The notes under the pieces were generated by a model. That model saw only the letters and a list, made by a program, of their open reading frames with translations, had not been told where the DNA came from and did no database searches. Positions 7,787 to 16,238 of a stretch of DNA of 43,815 bases are shown here, one piece after another (the first letter of the stretch is position 1; each line of letters starts with the position of its first letter). This stretch comes from JANNGC01 sp043757045 (GTDB lineage: Bacteria; Verrucomicrobiota; Verrucomicrobiia; Limisphaerales; SIBH01). The stretch lies in the NCBI GenBank assembly GCA_043757045.1, contig JAYVQC010000266.1, positions 1 to 43,815 on the forward strand. Reading direction: 5' to 3'. A program made the position numbers and the translations under genes.

Positions 7787-8365
7787 GTGCGAATCATTGG
7801 CGGATCAGCCGGCGGACTCATTCTCAAAGCGCCCAAGGGTCTCGACGTGCGGCCTACGCCGGACCTCGTGCGGCAGGCGCTCTTCAACAGTCTCGCGCCG
7901 CGCATCGAGGGCGCGCGTGTGCTGGAACTTTTCGGTGGCACCGGCGCGCTGAGTCTCGAATGCCTCAGTCGCGGCGCCCGCGAGGCGCTCTGCATCGAGC
8001 TTTCCGCCAAACACGCACGCATCATTGAGCAGAACTGCGCGTCGTTGAACTTGCCGGAGAATTCGTTTCGCGTGCGCGTGCAGGACGTGTTCACCGCGCT
8101 GCCGCAACTCGCGGCGGCGGGCGAACGCTACGATCTCATCGTGGCCGACCCGCCGTATGGCGAGAAGAACGTGGGCCGGCGCAGCGAGTCCTTTGCGCAA
8201 CGCTGCCTGGATGATGAAACGCTCCCGCGCCTGCTCACGCCGGGCGGGTTGTTCGTGCTCGGCCACGCGCGGCGCGATACGCTCACGCTGCCGTCACGCT
8301 GGCACGAACGAAAGTTCATGAAGCACGGCGACTCCATCATGCGCTTCCTGGAGATGAAGGGATGA
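7787..8365 (+). CDS. rsmD: 16S rRNA (guanine966-N2)-methyltransferase RsmD
   Basis: 192 residues, family-typical length. RsmD methylates G966 of 16S rRNA in the 30S subunit. The N-terminus RIIGGSAGG, the RPTPDLVRQALFN segment, the SAM-binding LELFGGTGALSLE and the catalytic VADPPYG (D121) are all present. The start is set at GTG 7787 because family members begin with (M)RII-G; the preceding 17 codons come from the repeat-bearing gap. Its stop overlaps the next gene's ATG (ATGA at 8362-8365), so the two are probably translationally coupled. Confidence 0.93.
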   Translation: MRIIGGSAGGLILKAPKGLDVRPTPDLVRQALFNSLAPRIEGARVLELFGGTGALSLECLSRGAREALCIELSAKHARIIEQNCASLNLPENSFRVRVQDVFTALPQLAAAGERYDLIVADPPYGEKNVGRRSESFAQRCLDDETLPRLLTPGGLFVLGHARRDTLTLPSRWHERKFMKHGDSIMRFLEMKG

Positions 8366-9288
8366 AACCGCTGGCTCTGTTCGGAGGACTCTTGCTCATG
8401 CTGACTCCCATTTTCGCTGCTGATACGAACACCCTCGGTTCACGCGATACGCGGGTGCAAACGCTCGTGGATGAAACCTTCGCCGCGACGCTGACGGAAT
8501 TCGCCGCCAAGAAACTTCTCACCAACCAACTCGCCATCACCCTCGTGGATGTGCGCGATGCGAAGCAGTTGAAGCACGGCAGCGCGCGTGGCGGCGTGGC
8601 GATTTATCCGGCCAGCGTAGTGAAGATGTTCTACCTCGCCGCCGCGCATCGCTGGCTGGAGGACGGCAAAATCTCGGACACCGCCGAACTGCGCCGCGCG
8701 ATGAAGGACATGATCGTGGACTCCAACAACGAGGCCACGGCCTACATCGTGGACTTGCTCACCGGCACCACGGGCGGGCCGGAATTGCCGGAAGCGGAAA
8801 TGAAACTCTGGGGCGAGAAACGCAACGCCGTGAACCGCTACTTCACGTCGCTTGGTTACACGAACATCAATGCGAATCAGAAGCCGTGGAACGAGGGTCC
8901 CTACGGTCGCGAGCGCGTATGGGTCGGGGAGAAATTCGGCAACCGCAATATGCTCACCACCGACGCCACCGCGCGGTTGCTCAACGAAATCGCCCTCGGC
9001 CACTGCGTCTCCACGAAGCGCAGCACGGAGATGATGACGTTGCACGCGCGTGATTTCACCGCCGCCGGTGACGCGGACGATCAGGCGCGCGGCTTCTCCG
9101 CCGGTGGCCTTCCGCGTGACGCGAAGCTGTGGTCCAAGGCCGGTTGGACCAGCACCACGCGCCACGACGCGGCGTATGTGGAACTCGCGGACGGTAGAAA
9201 ATTTGTTCTCGTGGTCTTCACCACCGGCCAGGCGAACGAGCGCGGGATCATTCCCTTCATCGCGCGGACCATCGTCGCCAAACTGTAA
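8362..9288 (+). CDS. Exported class-A beta-lactamase-like serine hydrolase
   Basis: 308 residues with a Sec signal (about 1-20, ending IFAAD). The serine beta-lactamase/transpeptidase fold is indicated by three motifs: S85-V-V-K88 (PASVVKMF), S121-N122-N123 (an SDN-like motif) and K259-A-G-W-T (a KTG-like motif). Such proteins may hydrolyse beta-lactams or act on peptidoglycan peptides. The altered KAG and SNN make resistance uncertain, so a cell-wall role is equally possible. It overlaps rsmD by four bases and converges on the methyltransferase at 9331. Confidence 0.85.
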   Translation: MKPLALFGGLLLMLTPIFAADTNTLGSRDTRVQTLVDETFAATLTEFAAKKLLTNQLAITLVDVRDAKQLKHGSARGGVAIYPASVVKMFYLAAAHRWLEDGKISDTAELRRAMKDMIVDSNNEATAYIVDLLTGTTGGPELPEAEMKLWGEKRNAVNRYFTSLGYTNINANQKPWNEGPYGRERVWVGEKFGNRNMLTTDATARLLNEIALGHCVSTKRSTEMMTLHARDFTAAGDADDQARGFSAGGLPRDAKLWSKAGWTSTTRHDAAYVELADGRKFVLVVFTTGQANERGIIPFIARTIVAKL

Positions 9289-9330
9289 GGTGCGTCGTCG
9301 TTGCTCCACTCGCACGGCGGGCCAGGCCTG

Positions 9331-10398
9331 CTACCGCGATTGCACCAACACCTTGAACGGACGACCCAAATGCTCGGGGTGGGTGAGGGTTTGAAATTGT
9401 CGCACCTGGGGTTGTGACCATGAACCCTTCCTGGCCCACAGTGTGCGCGCGATCTCGGTGAGGAACTGGCCTTGGGTGGTGAACGATTCGGTCTTCAATC
9501 CCGCCGCCTCGCCCGCGTTGATGATCTCCGTGTAGTTGACGTGCGCGGTGATGTCCTGCTCGCCCGGATTCGCCAGCACGTCTGCGCCGACGCGATGGCC
9601 GGAGTAGGCGCGGAGCGTGCCGGTGTTTCGCGCGGGGGAAAGCAGTTCTTCGAGCACGCCCCCGTAATCAATCGTCATCAATTTTCCACTGACCAAGGAC
9701 GCTGCGGCCTCGCGCCACCAGTCGGTCGCGGCGGGACAGAGTTCCACCACGTAGCCGTCCGGCAGCACGTCGAGCAGCGCGGCGGGCAGTTGTGGGTGCG
9801 AGGGATGGGGCTGCGTCAGCCGCGTCCAGATGAACTGTTCGTCTCGGAGCGTCACGGCCATTTCCTCCCAACGCCGCTCCGAGGCGTTCCACGCGAAAGG
9901 ATGCACAGGCATGGCGTCGAGCAGCTCGTTGGAAAAAATCACCCCTCGCACGCGGTGGCGGATATCGCTGAACGTGTCGTGCCAGCGGACGTTTTGAAAA
10001 CGAGCGAGTTTCGTCTGCTGCGCGGCCCGGCGCGCGGGTGAAGGTTCGACGATCCAATACTCCGCAAGCGGGAACAGGGAAGGCTCTTGTTCCTCCAAAC
10101 TTTCCAGAATGTCGCAGGCCAGCTGTCCGTCATGCGTGCCGGATTCGACGATCTGAAATGTGGACTGCTCCTTGCGTTCCAACTCGATCCAGCGCGCGAA
10201 TTGAAACGCCAGCAGTTCACCAAACATCGAACCGACGCTGACGCTGGTGATGAAGTCGCCGCGCCGGCCGATTTGCCCGCGCGTGCCGCTGTAGTAGCCG
10301 TGCTGCGGGTGGTAGAGCGCGAGTCCCATGAATTTCGCGAAGGGCAGCGGGCCATCGCGCTCGATTTGCGCGCGGATCACGGCGGCAAGCGCGCTCAT
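9331..10398 (-). CDS. MidA/NDUFAF7-type SAM-dependent methyltransferase
   Basis: 355 residues of the DUF185 family, whose mitochondrial member NDUFAF7 methylates an arginine of complex I; bacterial targets are unknown. Family marks are GPLPFAKFMGLALYHPQHGYY near the N-terminus, RRGDFITSVSVGSMFGELLA, VESGTHDGQLACDIL as the SAM site (less canonical than EFGPGRG), and SNELLDAMPVH. The ATG at 10398 is preferred to a TTG one codon upstream. It is divergent from pilT across 140 bases that hold a palindromic repeat. Confidence 0.88.
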   Translation of the reverse strand: MSALAAVIRAQIERDGPLPFAKFMGLALYHPQHGYYSGTRGQIGRRGDFITSVSVGSMFGELLAFQFARWIELERKEQSTFQIVESGTHDGQLACDILESLEEQEPSLFPLAEYWIVEPSPARRAAQQTKLARFQNVRWHDTFSDIRHRVRGVIFSNELLDAMPVHPFAWNASERRWEEMAVTLRDEQFIWTRLTQPHPSHPQLPAALLDVLPDGYVVELCPAATDWWREAAASLVSGKLMTIDYGGVLEELLSPARNTGTLRAYSGHRVGADVLANPGEQDITAHVNYTEIINAGEAAGLKTESFTTQGQFLTEIARTLWARKGSWSQPQVRQFQTLTHPEHLGRPFKVLVQSR

Positions 10399-10403
10399 CA
10401 ACG

Positions 10404-10469
10404 TGCTGCCAGCCTCGCGCTGGCGGTTGAGCCGGGATTAAAATTCAACCGCCGAGACGCTGGCGGCAT
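10404..10469. repeat. Imperfect inverted repeat between divergent genes
   Basis: Arms near 10404-10430 and 10444-10469 share ctgccagc...ggcggttga with its reverse complement. The left arm also holds a perfect small hairpin, gccagc-ctcgc-gctggc. It lies in the shared upstream region of the MidA-like gene and pilT. Confidence 0.6.
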
Positions 10470-10538
10470 GCTGACCGGGTGGATGCATTCGTCCTGCATC
10501 TCAAGTATCTCGTTTCTCATGCCGCTGTATTTTCTCGT

Positions 10539-11642
10539 ATGGCCAAGATCGATGCCTTTTTTAATCTGATGTTCGAGCAGAAAGCCTCGGACGTGCATCT
10601 GTCATCCGGCAACCCGCCGATTCTCCGCATCAACGGCGAACTCCAACGCGTGGAGTTTCCGGCGCTCGAGAGCGATCAGCTCAAGGCGATGCTCTACGAA
10701 ATCACGCCGGAGTACAAGATTAAACAATTTGAAGAATCCGGCGACGTGGACTTCGGCTATGAAATCCCTGGCGTCTCGCGTTTTCGCGCGAACTTTTTCA
10801 ACCAGAAGAACGGTGTGGCCGCCGTGTTCCGCCAGATTCCGTCGAAAGTTCTCTCCTTCGAAGATTTCGAAAAGTTGGACGCGCCGCTGCCGGCCGTGCT
10901 GAAGAAATTCTGCATGCTGCACAAGGGTCTGGTGCTCGTGACCGGCCCGACCGGCTCCGGCAAATCCACCACCCTGGCCGCGATGGTTGATTACGTGAAC
11001 AAAAACCGGCGCGACCATGTGCTCACTGTCGAAGACCCCATCGAGTTCGTGCATGAGAGCAAGAACTGTCTCGTGAACCATCGCGAGGTCGGCATCCACA
11101 CGCGCTCCTTTGCCTCCGCGCTCAAGGGCGCGCTGCGCGAAGATCCGGACGTGATTCTCGTCGGCGAAATGCGCGACCTTGAAACCATCGAACTCGCCAT
11201 CACCGCCGCGAGCACCGGACATCTGGTCTTCGGTACGCTCCACACGTCGAGCGCGGCCAAGACGGTGGACCGTATTATTGACGTGTTTCCTGCCGACCAG
11301 CAGAACAAGATTCGTGCGACGCTCTCCGAGGCGTTGAAGGGCGTGGTCGCGCAAAATCTTTTCAAGCGCGTGGACAAGAAGGGCCGCGTGGCCGCGCTGG
11401 AAATTCTCGTCTTCACCACCGCCATCGCGAATCTCGTGCGCGAAGGCAAGACGCATCAATTGCCCGGCATGATCCAGGTCGGCAAGAAGATCGGCAACGT
11501 GCCGCTCGACGACGCGATCATGGACCACCTGCGCATGAAACGCATTTCCCCGGAGGAGGCTTACGACAAGTGCCTCGACAAGAAAAAATTCCGGCCCTTC
11601 CTCACCACGCCGCCACTTGATGACGAAGTGGCCACCACCTGA
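10539..11642 (+). CDS. pilT: Type IV pilus retraction ATPase, PilT family
   Basis: 367 residues, close to typical PilT length. PilT is the cytoplasmic hexameric ATPase that depolymerises type IV pili and drives twitching. The N-terminal KASDVHLSSGNPPILRINGE is typical. Walker A is GPTGSGKST (136-144), the Asp box EDPIEFVH, Walker B DVILVGEMRD (204-213), and the His box TGHLVFGTLHT. The ATG at 10539 matches the family start. Five bases separate it from the next ATPase gene, so this is an operon with the second ATPase and the degenerate receiver. No pilin or pilB/pilC gene is in view. Confidence 0.93.
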   Translation: MAKIDAFFNLMFEQKASDVHLSSGNPPILRINGELQRVEFPALESDQLKAMLYEITPEYKIKQFEESGDVDFGYEIPGVSRFRANFFNQKNGVAAVFRQIPSKVLSFEDFEKLDAPLPAVLKKFCMLHKGLVLVTGPTGSGKSTTLAAMVDYVNKNRRDHVLTVEDPIEFVHESKNCLVNHREVGIHTRSFASALKGALREDPDVILVGEMRDLETIELAITAASTGHLVFGTLHTSSAAKTVDRIIDVFPADQQNKIRATLSEALKGVVAQNLFKRVDKKGRVAALEILVFTTAIANLVREGKTHQLPGMIQVGKKIGNVPLDDAIMDHLRMKRISPEEAYDKCLDKKKFRPFLTTPPLDDEVATT

Positions 11643-11647
11643 TTTTC

Positions 11648-12865
11648 ATGCGCCGCAACGAACTAGACTACATCCTCAGCACGATGCTCGATTTTCGGGC
11701 CAACGTGTCGGACCTCATTTTCACTGTGGACAAGCCGCCGCAGGTCGAGGCCGACGGCGTGCTCGTGCCGGTGCCGTTCACGCCGCTGCCGCTGGAGAAG
11801 CTCACGTCGTTTCAGACTGAGACGATTGCGCTGAACCTGTGCGGCGGCAATCCACGCCTTGTGGACGACCTGCTCCGCACCGGCTCGTGCGACACGTCGT
11901 ACTCGGTGATTGATCGGGCGCGCTTCCGCGTGAACATCTTCTCGCAGCGCGGCAACTACTCCATCGTGCTGCGCAAGCTGAACACGAAAATTGCGACGCT
12001 CACCGAGTTGAAGCTGCCGGAAATTCTGCATCAGCCGGCGAAGGAAAAGGCCGGCCTGGTGCTCGTGACTGGCGCGACCGGCTCAGGAAAATCCACGACG
12101 CTCGCGGCCATGCTCGATGAGATCAACGGGACCAAGTCCGTCCACATCGTGACGCTCGAAGACCCGGTGGAGTTCGTCTATGCGCAGAAGCAGGCCACCA
12201 TCAATCAGCGCGAGATGGGTTCGGATTTCGACAGCTTCGCCAGCGGCCTGCGCGCCGCGTTGCGTCAGGCGCCGAAGATCATTCTCGTCGGCGAAATGCG
12301 CGACCGGGCCACCGTGGAAATCGCCTTGAGCGCGGCGGAGACCGGTCACTTGGTGATGAGCACGCTGCACACGATTGATGCGGGCCAGACCATCAATCGT
12401 ATTCTCGGCATGTTCGAGACCGCCGAGCAGGAGCAGGTGCGCCATCGCCTCGCGGACACGTTGCGTTGGATCGTGGGCCAGCGTCTTGCACCGAAGATGG
12501 GCGGTGGCCGGCACGCGCTGGTGGAAATCATGGGTTCCAACCTCCGCATCAAGGAGAGCATCGTGTTTGGCGAGAGCGAGGGAAAAAGTTTCAGCGAAAT
12601 CATCGAAGCCAGCTACACATTCGGCTGGCGGAGTTTCGACCAGTCCTGTCTCGATGCTTACGACAACAACATCATCAGCGAGGAAACGGCGTTGCTCTAT
12701 TGCAGCAAGCGCGGGCCGGTGCAGCGCGGCATTGATAACATCAAGAAGAATCGCGGCGAGAACACCACCGAGTTCACTTTGAAAATGGCGGAAAAAATGG
12801 TGACGCGCACCAAGTCCTCTACCGCAGTTCCGCCGCCGCCGCTGCAAACCATCAAGATGCACTGA
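11648..12865 (+). CDS. Second PilT/PilU-like ATPase
   Basis: 405 residues, a diverged paralogue of the preceding gene. Walker A is GATGSGKST (142-150), with the Asp box EDPVEFVYAQ, Walker B KIILVGEMRD and His box TGHLVMSTLHTIDAGQTINRI. The N-terminus lacks the ASDLHL consensus (ANVSDLIFTVDKPP), and the C-terminus carries about 45 extra residues (ENTTEFTLKMAEKMV, then PPPPLQ). PilT-PilU pairs are known in Proteobacteria, where PilU assists PilT; the same logic may apply here, but that is inference. Shared operon with the gene before and the pseudo-receiver after. Confidence 0.9.
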   Translation: MRRNELDYILSTMLDFRANVSDLIFTVDKPPQVEADGVLVPVPFTPLPLEKLTSFQTETIALNLCGGNPRLVDDLLRTGSCDTSYSVIDRARFRVNIFSQRGNYSIVLRKLNTKIATLTELKLPEILHQPAKEKAGLVLVTGATGSGKSTTLAAMLDEINGTKSVHIVTLEDPVEFVYAQKQATINQREMGSDFDSFASGLRAALRQAPKIILVGEMRDRATVEIALSAAETGHLVMSTLHTIDAGQTINRILGMFETAEQEQVRHRLADTLRWIVGQRLAPKMGGGRHALVEIMGSNLRIKESIVFGESEGKSFSEIIEASYTFGWRSFDQSCLDAYDNNIISEETALLYCSKRGPVQRGIDNIKKNRGENTTEFTLKMAEKMVTRTKSSTAVPPPPLQTIKMH

Positions 12866-12877
12866 ACGCACTGACTT

Positions 12878-13351
12878 ATGTCCGCCTCTTTTGATTTTCT
12901 TACGACAAGTGACAAGCCCGCGCTGCTCGCGCTGAGCACGCCCGAGTGGACGGAACTGTCCAAGGCCGCGCTCAGCGAACTCGGCTACAAAGTTCACCAA
13001 GCCGCGACGCACAGCGACTTCATCTCGAACTTCACGCAGGTCGCGTATCAGGTTGTGGTGATTGAGGAATGTTTCGCCGCCGATACCGCGCCTGAGAATC
13101 GGAGCCTGACGTATCTGCAGTCGGTCTCCATGCAGTTGCGCCGTCACTCGACAATTATTTTGGTCGGCGATTCCTACACCAGCTTCAACCCGATGGAAGC
13201 CTACCAGCAAGGCGTGCATCTGGTGGTCAACCGCTCCGAGATGTTGCTGCTCATCCAGTTCATCCAGAAGGTGACCGCGGACAACGACACGTTCCTGCAT
13301 GGCTTCCGCGAGACCCAGCGCCGCATCGCGCAGGGGCTGGGGAAGATGTGA
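12878..13351 (+). CDS. Degenerate response-regulator receiver-like protein
   Basis: 157 residues, with the strand-helix alternation of a CheY-like receiver (PALLALSTPEWTELSKAALSELGY, then YQVVVIEECF, then HSTIILVGD, then VHLVVNRSEM). At the end of strand 3, where the phosphate-accepting Asp should be, there is E63-E64 (VVVIEE). The N-terminal acidic pair is also absent. Phosphorylation is therefore unlikely and a constitutive docking role is more plausible. It follows the ATPase pair by 12 bases, which suggests a pilus-linked regulator. The fold assignment is inference. Confidence 0.7.
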   Translation: MSASFDFLTTSDKPALLALSTPEWTELSKAALSELGYKVHQAATHSDFISNFTQVAYQVVVIEECFAADTAPENRSLTYLQSVSMQLRRHSTIILVGDSYTSFNPMEAYQQGVHLVVNRSEMLLLIQFIQKVTADNDTFLHGFRETQRRIAQGLGKM

Positions 13352-13364
13352 GCGCCGCAGGAAA

Positions 13365-13478
13365 ATGCCGTTGACCCTCACCACTCAGGCCAATACGTTC
13401 CGCGCCGTGATTCAAAAGACGAACAACCGACCGCTGCTTTCCGCGCTGCTGCTTAGTGGCGCGGCGGTTGGGTTCTGA
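13365..13478 (+). CDS. Possible 37-residue hydrophobic microprotein
   Basis: ATG 13365 to TGA 13476-13478, preceded closely by GCAGGAAA, which could serve as a weak ribosome binding site. The product has a polar N-half and a hydrophobic end (PLLSALLLSGAAVGF). It sits 13 bases after the pseudo-receiver gene and before the operon's terminator, so it would be the last member of the pil operon. Short length makes this tentative. Confidence 0.3.
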   Translation: MPLTLTTQANTFRAVIQKTNNRPLLSALLLSGAAVGF

Positions 13479-13497
13479 TTCACAGGAAAACTTACAG

Positions 13498-13532
13498 AAA
13501 CCTCACTGCCATAAAAGGCGGTGGGGTTTTTT
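13498..13532 (+). terminator. Rho-independent terminator of the pil operon
   Basis: A 12-bp stem (aacctcactgcc / ggcggtggggtt, two G-U pairs) with a 6-base ATAAAA loop, followed directly by TTTT. It closes the plus-strand ATPase operon. Confidence 0.85.
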
Positions 13533-13594
13533 GTTGCCCGAATCCCAAACGTCTTGGTTGAAACCGGGTGACAGAGTGGAGTTTTTTTGCCCCG

Positions 13595-13662
13595 CAGTTG
13601 AGCGCAGATTTTCGCAGATAAGATTTTTCATCTGCTTTTATCCGCGTTTATCTGCGGTTCAA
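13595..13662. repeat. GCAGAT/ATCTGC short repeat cluster
   Basis: Several cgcagat and atctgcg words in both orientations (tgagcgcagattttcgcag, then atccgcgtttatctgcgg) form an imperfect inverted array upstream of leuA. A related taatccacgctaatc word is at 40573-40588. It could affect leuA transcription, but no clear promoter is separable from it. Confidence 0.65.
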
Positions 13663-13685
13663 GAACTCCGAGAAATGACAAAATC

Positions 13686-15368
13686 ATGTTGAAGAATCCT
13701 GCATCCAAGTATCAGCGGTTCGAGCCAGTCCAGTTGCCCAACCGCCAGTGGCCGAACCGTACCCTCTCCCACGCCCCCATCTGGTGCAGCGTGGACTTGC
13801 GCGACGGCAACCAGGCGCTGGCCGTGCCGATGAATGTCTCGCAAAAACTGGAGCTGTTTCAGGCCCTCGTGGCCTGCGGGTTCAAGGAAATTGAGGTCGG
13901 GTTTCCGTCGGCCTCGAACACCGAGTTCGCCTTCAACCGCCTACTCATCGAGAAGAACCACATTCCTGACGACGTGACGATCCAAGTGCTCGTGCAGGCG
14001 CGCGAGGACTTGATCGAGAAGACCGTGCAGTCGCTCATGGGGGCCAAGAAGGTCATCATCCACCTCTACAACTCCACTTCACCGGCGCAGCGCCGCGTGG
14101 TCTTTGGCAAGTCGAAGGAAGAGGTCAAAGCCATCGCCGTCCAGGGCGCGCAATGGATCAAGGACCGTTTGCCCCGGCTCGCCGGCACGGAAGTGAGGTT
14201 GCAGTATTCGCCGGAAAGTTTTTCCGCGACCGAGGTGGAGTTCGCCAAAGAAATTTCCGAGGCCGTGATGGACGTGTGGCAGCCCACCCCGGAGCGGAAG
14301 ATGATTCTCAACCTCCCGGACACCGTGGAGGTCGCCATGCCGAATGTGTACGCCGACCAGATCGAATGGCTCTGTACCCACATCAAAAATCGCGACTCGC
14401 TCATTGTCAGCTTGCATACGCACAACGACCGAGGCACCGGCGTGGCCGCGACGGAACTGGGCCTGCTCGCGGGGGCGGATCGTGTTGAAGGCACCTTGTT
14501 CGGCAATGGCGAACGCACCGGCAACCTCGATATCGTCGTCGTGGCCATGAACTTCTACATGCACGGCCTCGATCCGAAGCTCGACTTCTCGAACCTTAGT
14601 TCCCTCATTCAGGTGTATGAGCGTTGCACTGGCATGACGGTGCCGCCGCGCCAGCCTTACGCGGGCGAACTGGTCTTCACCGCGTTCAGCGGCTCGCATC
14701 AGGATGCGATCAAGAAGGGGTTGGCCGAGTGGGAGAAAAAAGCTCTCAACTCTCAACCTTCCACTCTCAATCCACATTGGGATGTGCCGTATCTCACCAT
14801 TGACCCGGCGGACATAGGGCGGGAATACCGCGAGGTCATCCGCGTGAATTCACAATCCGGCAAAGGCGGCGTGGCTTACTTGCTGGAGAGCGAGTTCGGC
14901 ATCGCGCTGCCGAAAGACATGCAGCGGGAGTTCGGCCCGATTGCCAACGACGCGGTGGACGCGCTCGGGCGCGAAGTGACCGCGGGCGAACTCAAGACGA
15001 TGTTCTGGAAGGAATACGTGGAGCGGACCACGCCTTGGCGGCTCGGAAACTTCCGCGCCCTCAGCGAAAACGGATGCGACAAGTGCGAGGGAACAGTATT
15101 TCACGATCAACAGCAATTGGTCGTCATGGGCGAAGGCAACGGACCACTTTCAGCGTTTGTGCATGGGATGAGCAAACACGAGGCAACTCCGCATTTTGAA
15201 ATCACCAACTACAGCGAGCACGCCCTGAGCGCGGGCGAGGCGGCGGCGGCGATTGCTTACATCCAGATCAAAACGGACGACGGCCGGGTCCGCTGGGGCG
15301 CCGCTGTGGACACGAACATCGCCCACGCGTCCATCCGCGCCGTGCTCAGCGCGCTGAACCGTCTGTGA
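13686..15368 (+). CDS. leuA: 2-isopropylmalate synthase, type 2
   Basis: 560 residues, the length of the yeast-like type 2 LeuA. It condenses acetyl-CoA with 2-oxoisovalerate, the first committed step of leucine synthesis. The HMGL-like barrel has metal-binding VDLRDGNQ, the HTHND motif and GNGERTGNLD; the C-terminal regulatory domain (about 430-560) probably senses leucine. FSGSHQDAIKKG and VNSQSGKGGVAYLLE are family-typical. Between them, about residues 353-362, lies the repeat-coded peptide ALNSQPSTLN, identical to that in the EamA transporter. The gene stands alone, with no other leu gene in view. ATG 13686 matches the family start. Confidence 0.96.
   Translation: MLKNPASKYQRFEPVQLPNRQWPNRTLSHAPIWCSVDLRDGNQALAVPMNVSQKLELFQALVACGFKEIEVGFPSASNTEFAFNRLLIEKNHIPDDVTIQVLVQAREDLIEKTVQSLMGAKKVIIHLYNSTSPAQRRVVFGKSKEEVKAIAVQGAQWIKDRLPRLAGTEVRLQYSPESFSATEVEFAKEISEAVMDVWQPTPERKMILNLPDTVEVAMPNVYADQIEWLCTHIKNRDSLIVSLHTHNDRGTGVAATELGLLAGADRVEGTLFGNGERTGNLDIVVVAMNFYMHGLDPKLDFSNLSSLIQVYERCTGMTVPPRQPYAGELVFTAFSGSHQDAIKKGLAEWEKKALNSQPSTLNPHWDVPYLTIDPADIGREYREVIRVNSQSGKGGVAYLLESEFGIALPKDMQREFGPIANDAVDALGREVTAGELKTMFWKEYVERTTPWRLGNFRALSENGCDKCEGTVFHDQQQLVVMGEGNGPLSAFVHGMSKHEATPHFEITNYSEHALSAGEAAAAIAYIQIKTDDGRVRWGAAVDTNIAHASIRAVLSALNRL
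14742..14773 (+). repeat. In-frame CTCAAC-type repeat inside leuA
   Basis: Begins gctctcaactctcaacc, identical for 17 bases to 5484-5500, and then differs from it only at third codon positions over the shared decapeptide. It fills a surface loop where other LeuA proteins have a few variable residues. Confidence 0.85.
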
Positions 15369-15418
15369 GATTCTGACCGGGCCGCGGCCCTTGAAAATAA
15401 CCTGGCCCACGGAGGCAT

Positions 15419-15450
15419 AAAAAAACGCGCCGGCGAAAAGCCGGCGCGTT
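15419..15450 (-). terminator. Rho-independent terminator of the glutathione peroxidase gene
   Basis: A perfect 11-bp stem (aacgcgccggc / gccggcgcgtt, 15424-15434 and 15440-15450) with a 5-base loop. Read on the minus strand it is followed by at least five Ts, and it lies 15 bases past the gpx stop. It may also hinder read-through from leuA. Confidence 0.88.
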
Positions 15451-15465
15451 CCCAGTTCTGAGCTG

Positions 15466-16005
15466 TTACTTCTTGGCAATCGCTTCGTCCACGGCCTTCG
15501 TCACTTCGGGCGCTTCGACCTTGGTGCGAGGATCGATGCGTTTCACGACCTTGCCGTCGCGGCCGACGAGGAACTTGCCGAAGTTCCAGCCCACGTCGCC
15601 GGGGAACGGAGCCGAGGGGCCGGACAATTCTTTGTAGAGCCGATGCTGCTTCGCGCCCTTCACGTCGAGCTTGTCATACATCGGGAAGGTGACGGCGTAT
15701 TTGCTCGTGCAGAATTCTTTGATCTGGTCGTTGCTGCCCGGCTCCTGGCTGCCGAACTGGTTGCACGGAAAACCCAGCACGACGAAGCCCTTGTCCTTGT
15801 TCTTTTCGTAGAGCGACTGGAGGCCGGCATACTGCGGCGTGTTGCCGCACTTCGAGGCGACGTTCACGATGAGCAGGACTTTGCCCTTATGTTCCTTGAG
15901 CGTGGTGTCCTTGCCGTTGATGTCCTTGAGCGGAATGTCGTAGAGCGATTGGGCGTTGAGCATGGTGGTGACGAGAAGTGCGGCGATCAAAGTGAGTGTT
16001 TTCAT
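15466..16005 (-). CDS. Exported glutathione peroxidase family protein
   Basis: 179 residues. A Sec signal covers about 1-18 (ending LNAQS), so the enzyme acts outside the cytoplasm. The family removes peroxides using thiol donors; bacterial Cys-type enzymes often use thioredoxin rather than glutathione. The catalytic residues are all visible: C53 (NVASKCGNTPQY), Q83 (FPCNQFGSQEPG, with possible resolving C81), and W139-N140 (GWNFGKFLVGRDG). The start at 16005 is chosen because it begins the signal peptide; the longer frame runs into a palindromic repeat. A terminator follows. Confidence 0.94.
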   Translation of the reverse strand: MKTLTLIAALLVTTMLNAQSLYDIPLKDINGKDTTLKEHKGKVLLIVNVASKCGNTPQYAGLQSLYEKNKDKGFVVLGFPCNQFGSQEPGSNDQIKEFCTSKYAVTFPMYDKLDVKGAKQHRLYKELSGPSAPFPGDVGWNFGKFLVGRDGKVVKRIDPRTKVEAPEVTKAVDEAIAKK

Positions 16006-16055
16006 TGGGGCGGAGTATTTGGCGGGGCAGGAGAATGTCAATCGCGGGCTGGCCC

Positions 16056-16166
16056 CGGCGCGCGGACTTTCCAGTCCGCAGCCAGCCACGGACGAAGGAG
16101 GGTTTGCGCAAGTTCTTGAACCTCCTCACTCAGTGGCGGGCTGCGGACTGGAAAGTCCGCGCGCCG
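16056..16166. repeat. Perfect 28-base inverted repeat
   Basis: Arms 16056-16083 and 16139-16166 are exact reverse complements. Each arm contains its own palindrome, gcggact-ttcc-agtccgc. The 55-base centre has an imperfect ggagggtt/aacctcct pair. It lies in the divergent gap between gpx and the rRNA methyltransferase. Confidence 0.92.
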
Positions 16167-16238
16167 TTTAATCTCCTTGGCAACGCCTCGCGCCACGGCA
16201 AACTCCCGCCCCCGCATTCTGCGGAACTGTTTACAATC

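Noticed and set aside
9289..9330. A terminator between the convergent serine hydrolase and MidA-type genes
   Set aside because: Only a weak ggcc hairpin without a T-run was seen.
12083..13384. A 433-codon minus-strand frame across the second PilT-like gene and the pseudo-receiver
   Set aside because: It is a shadow of GC-rich coding sequence; the plus strand has intact Walker motifs.
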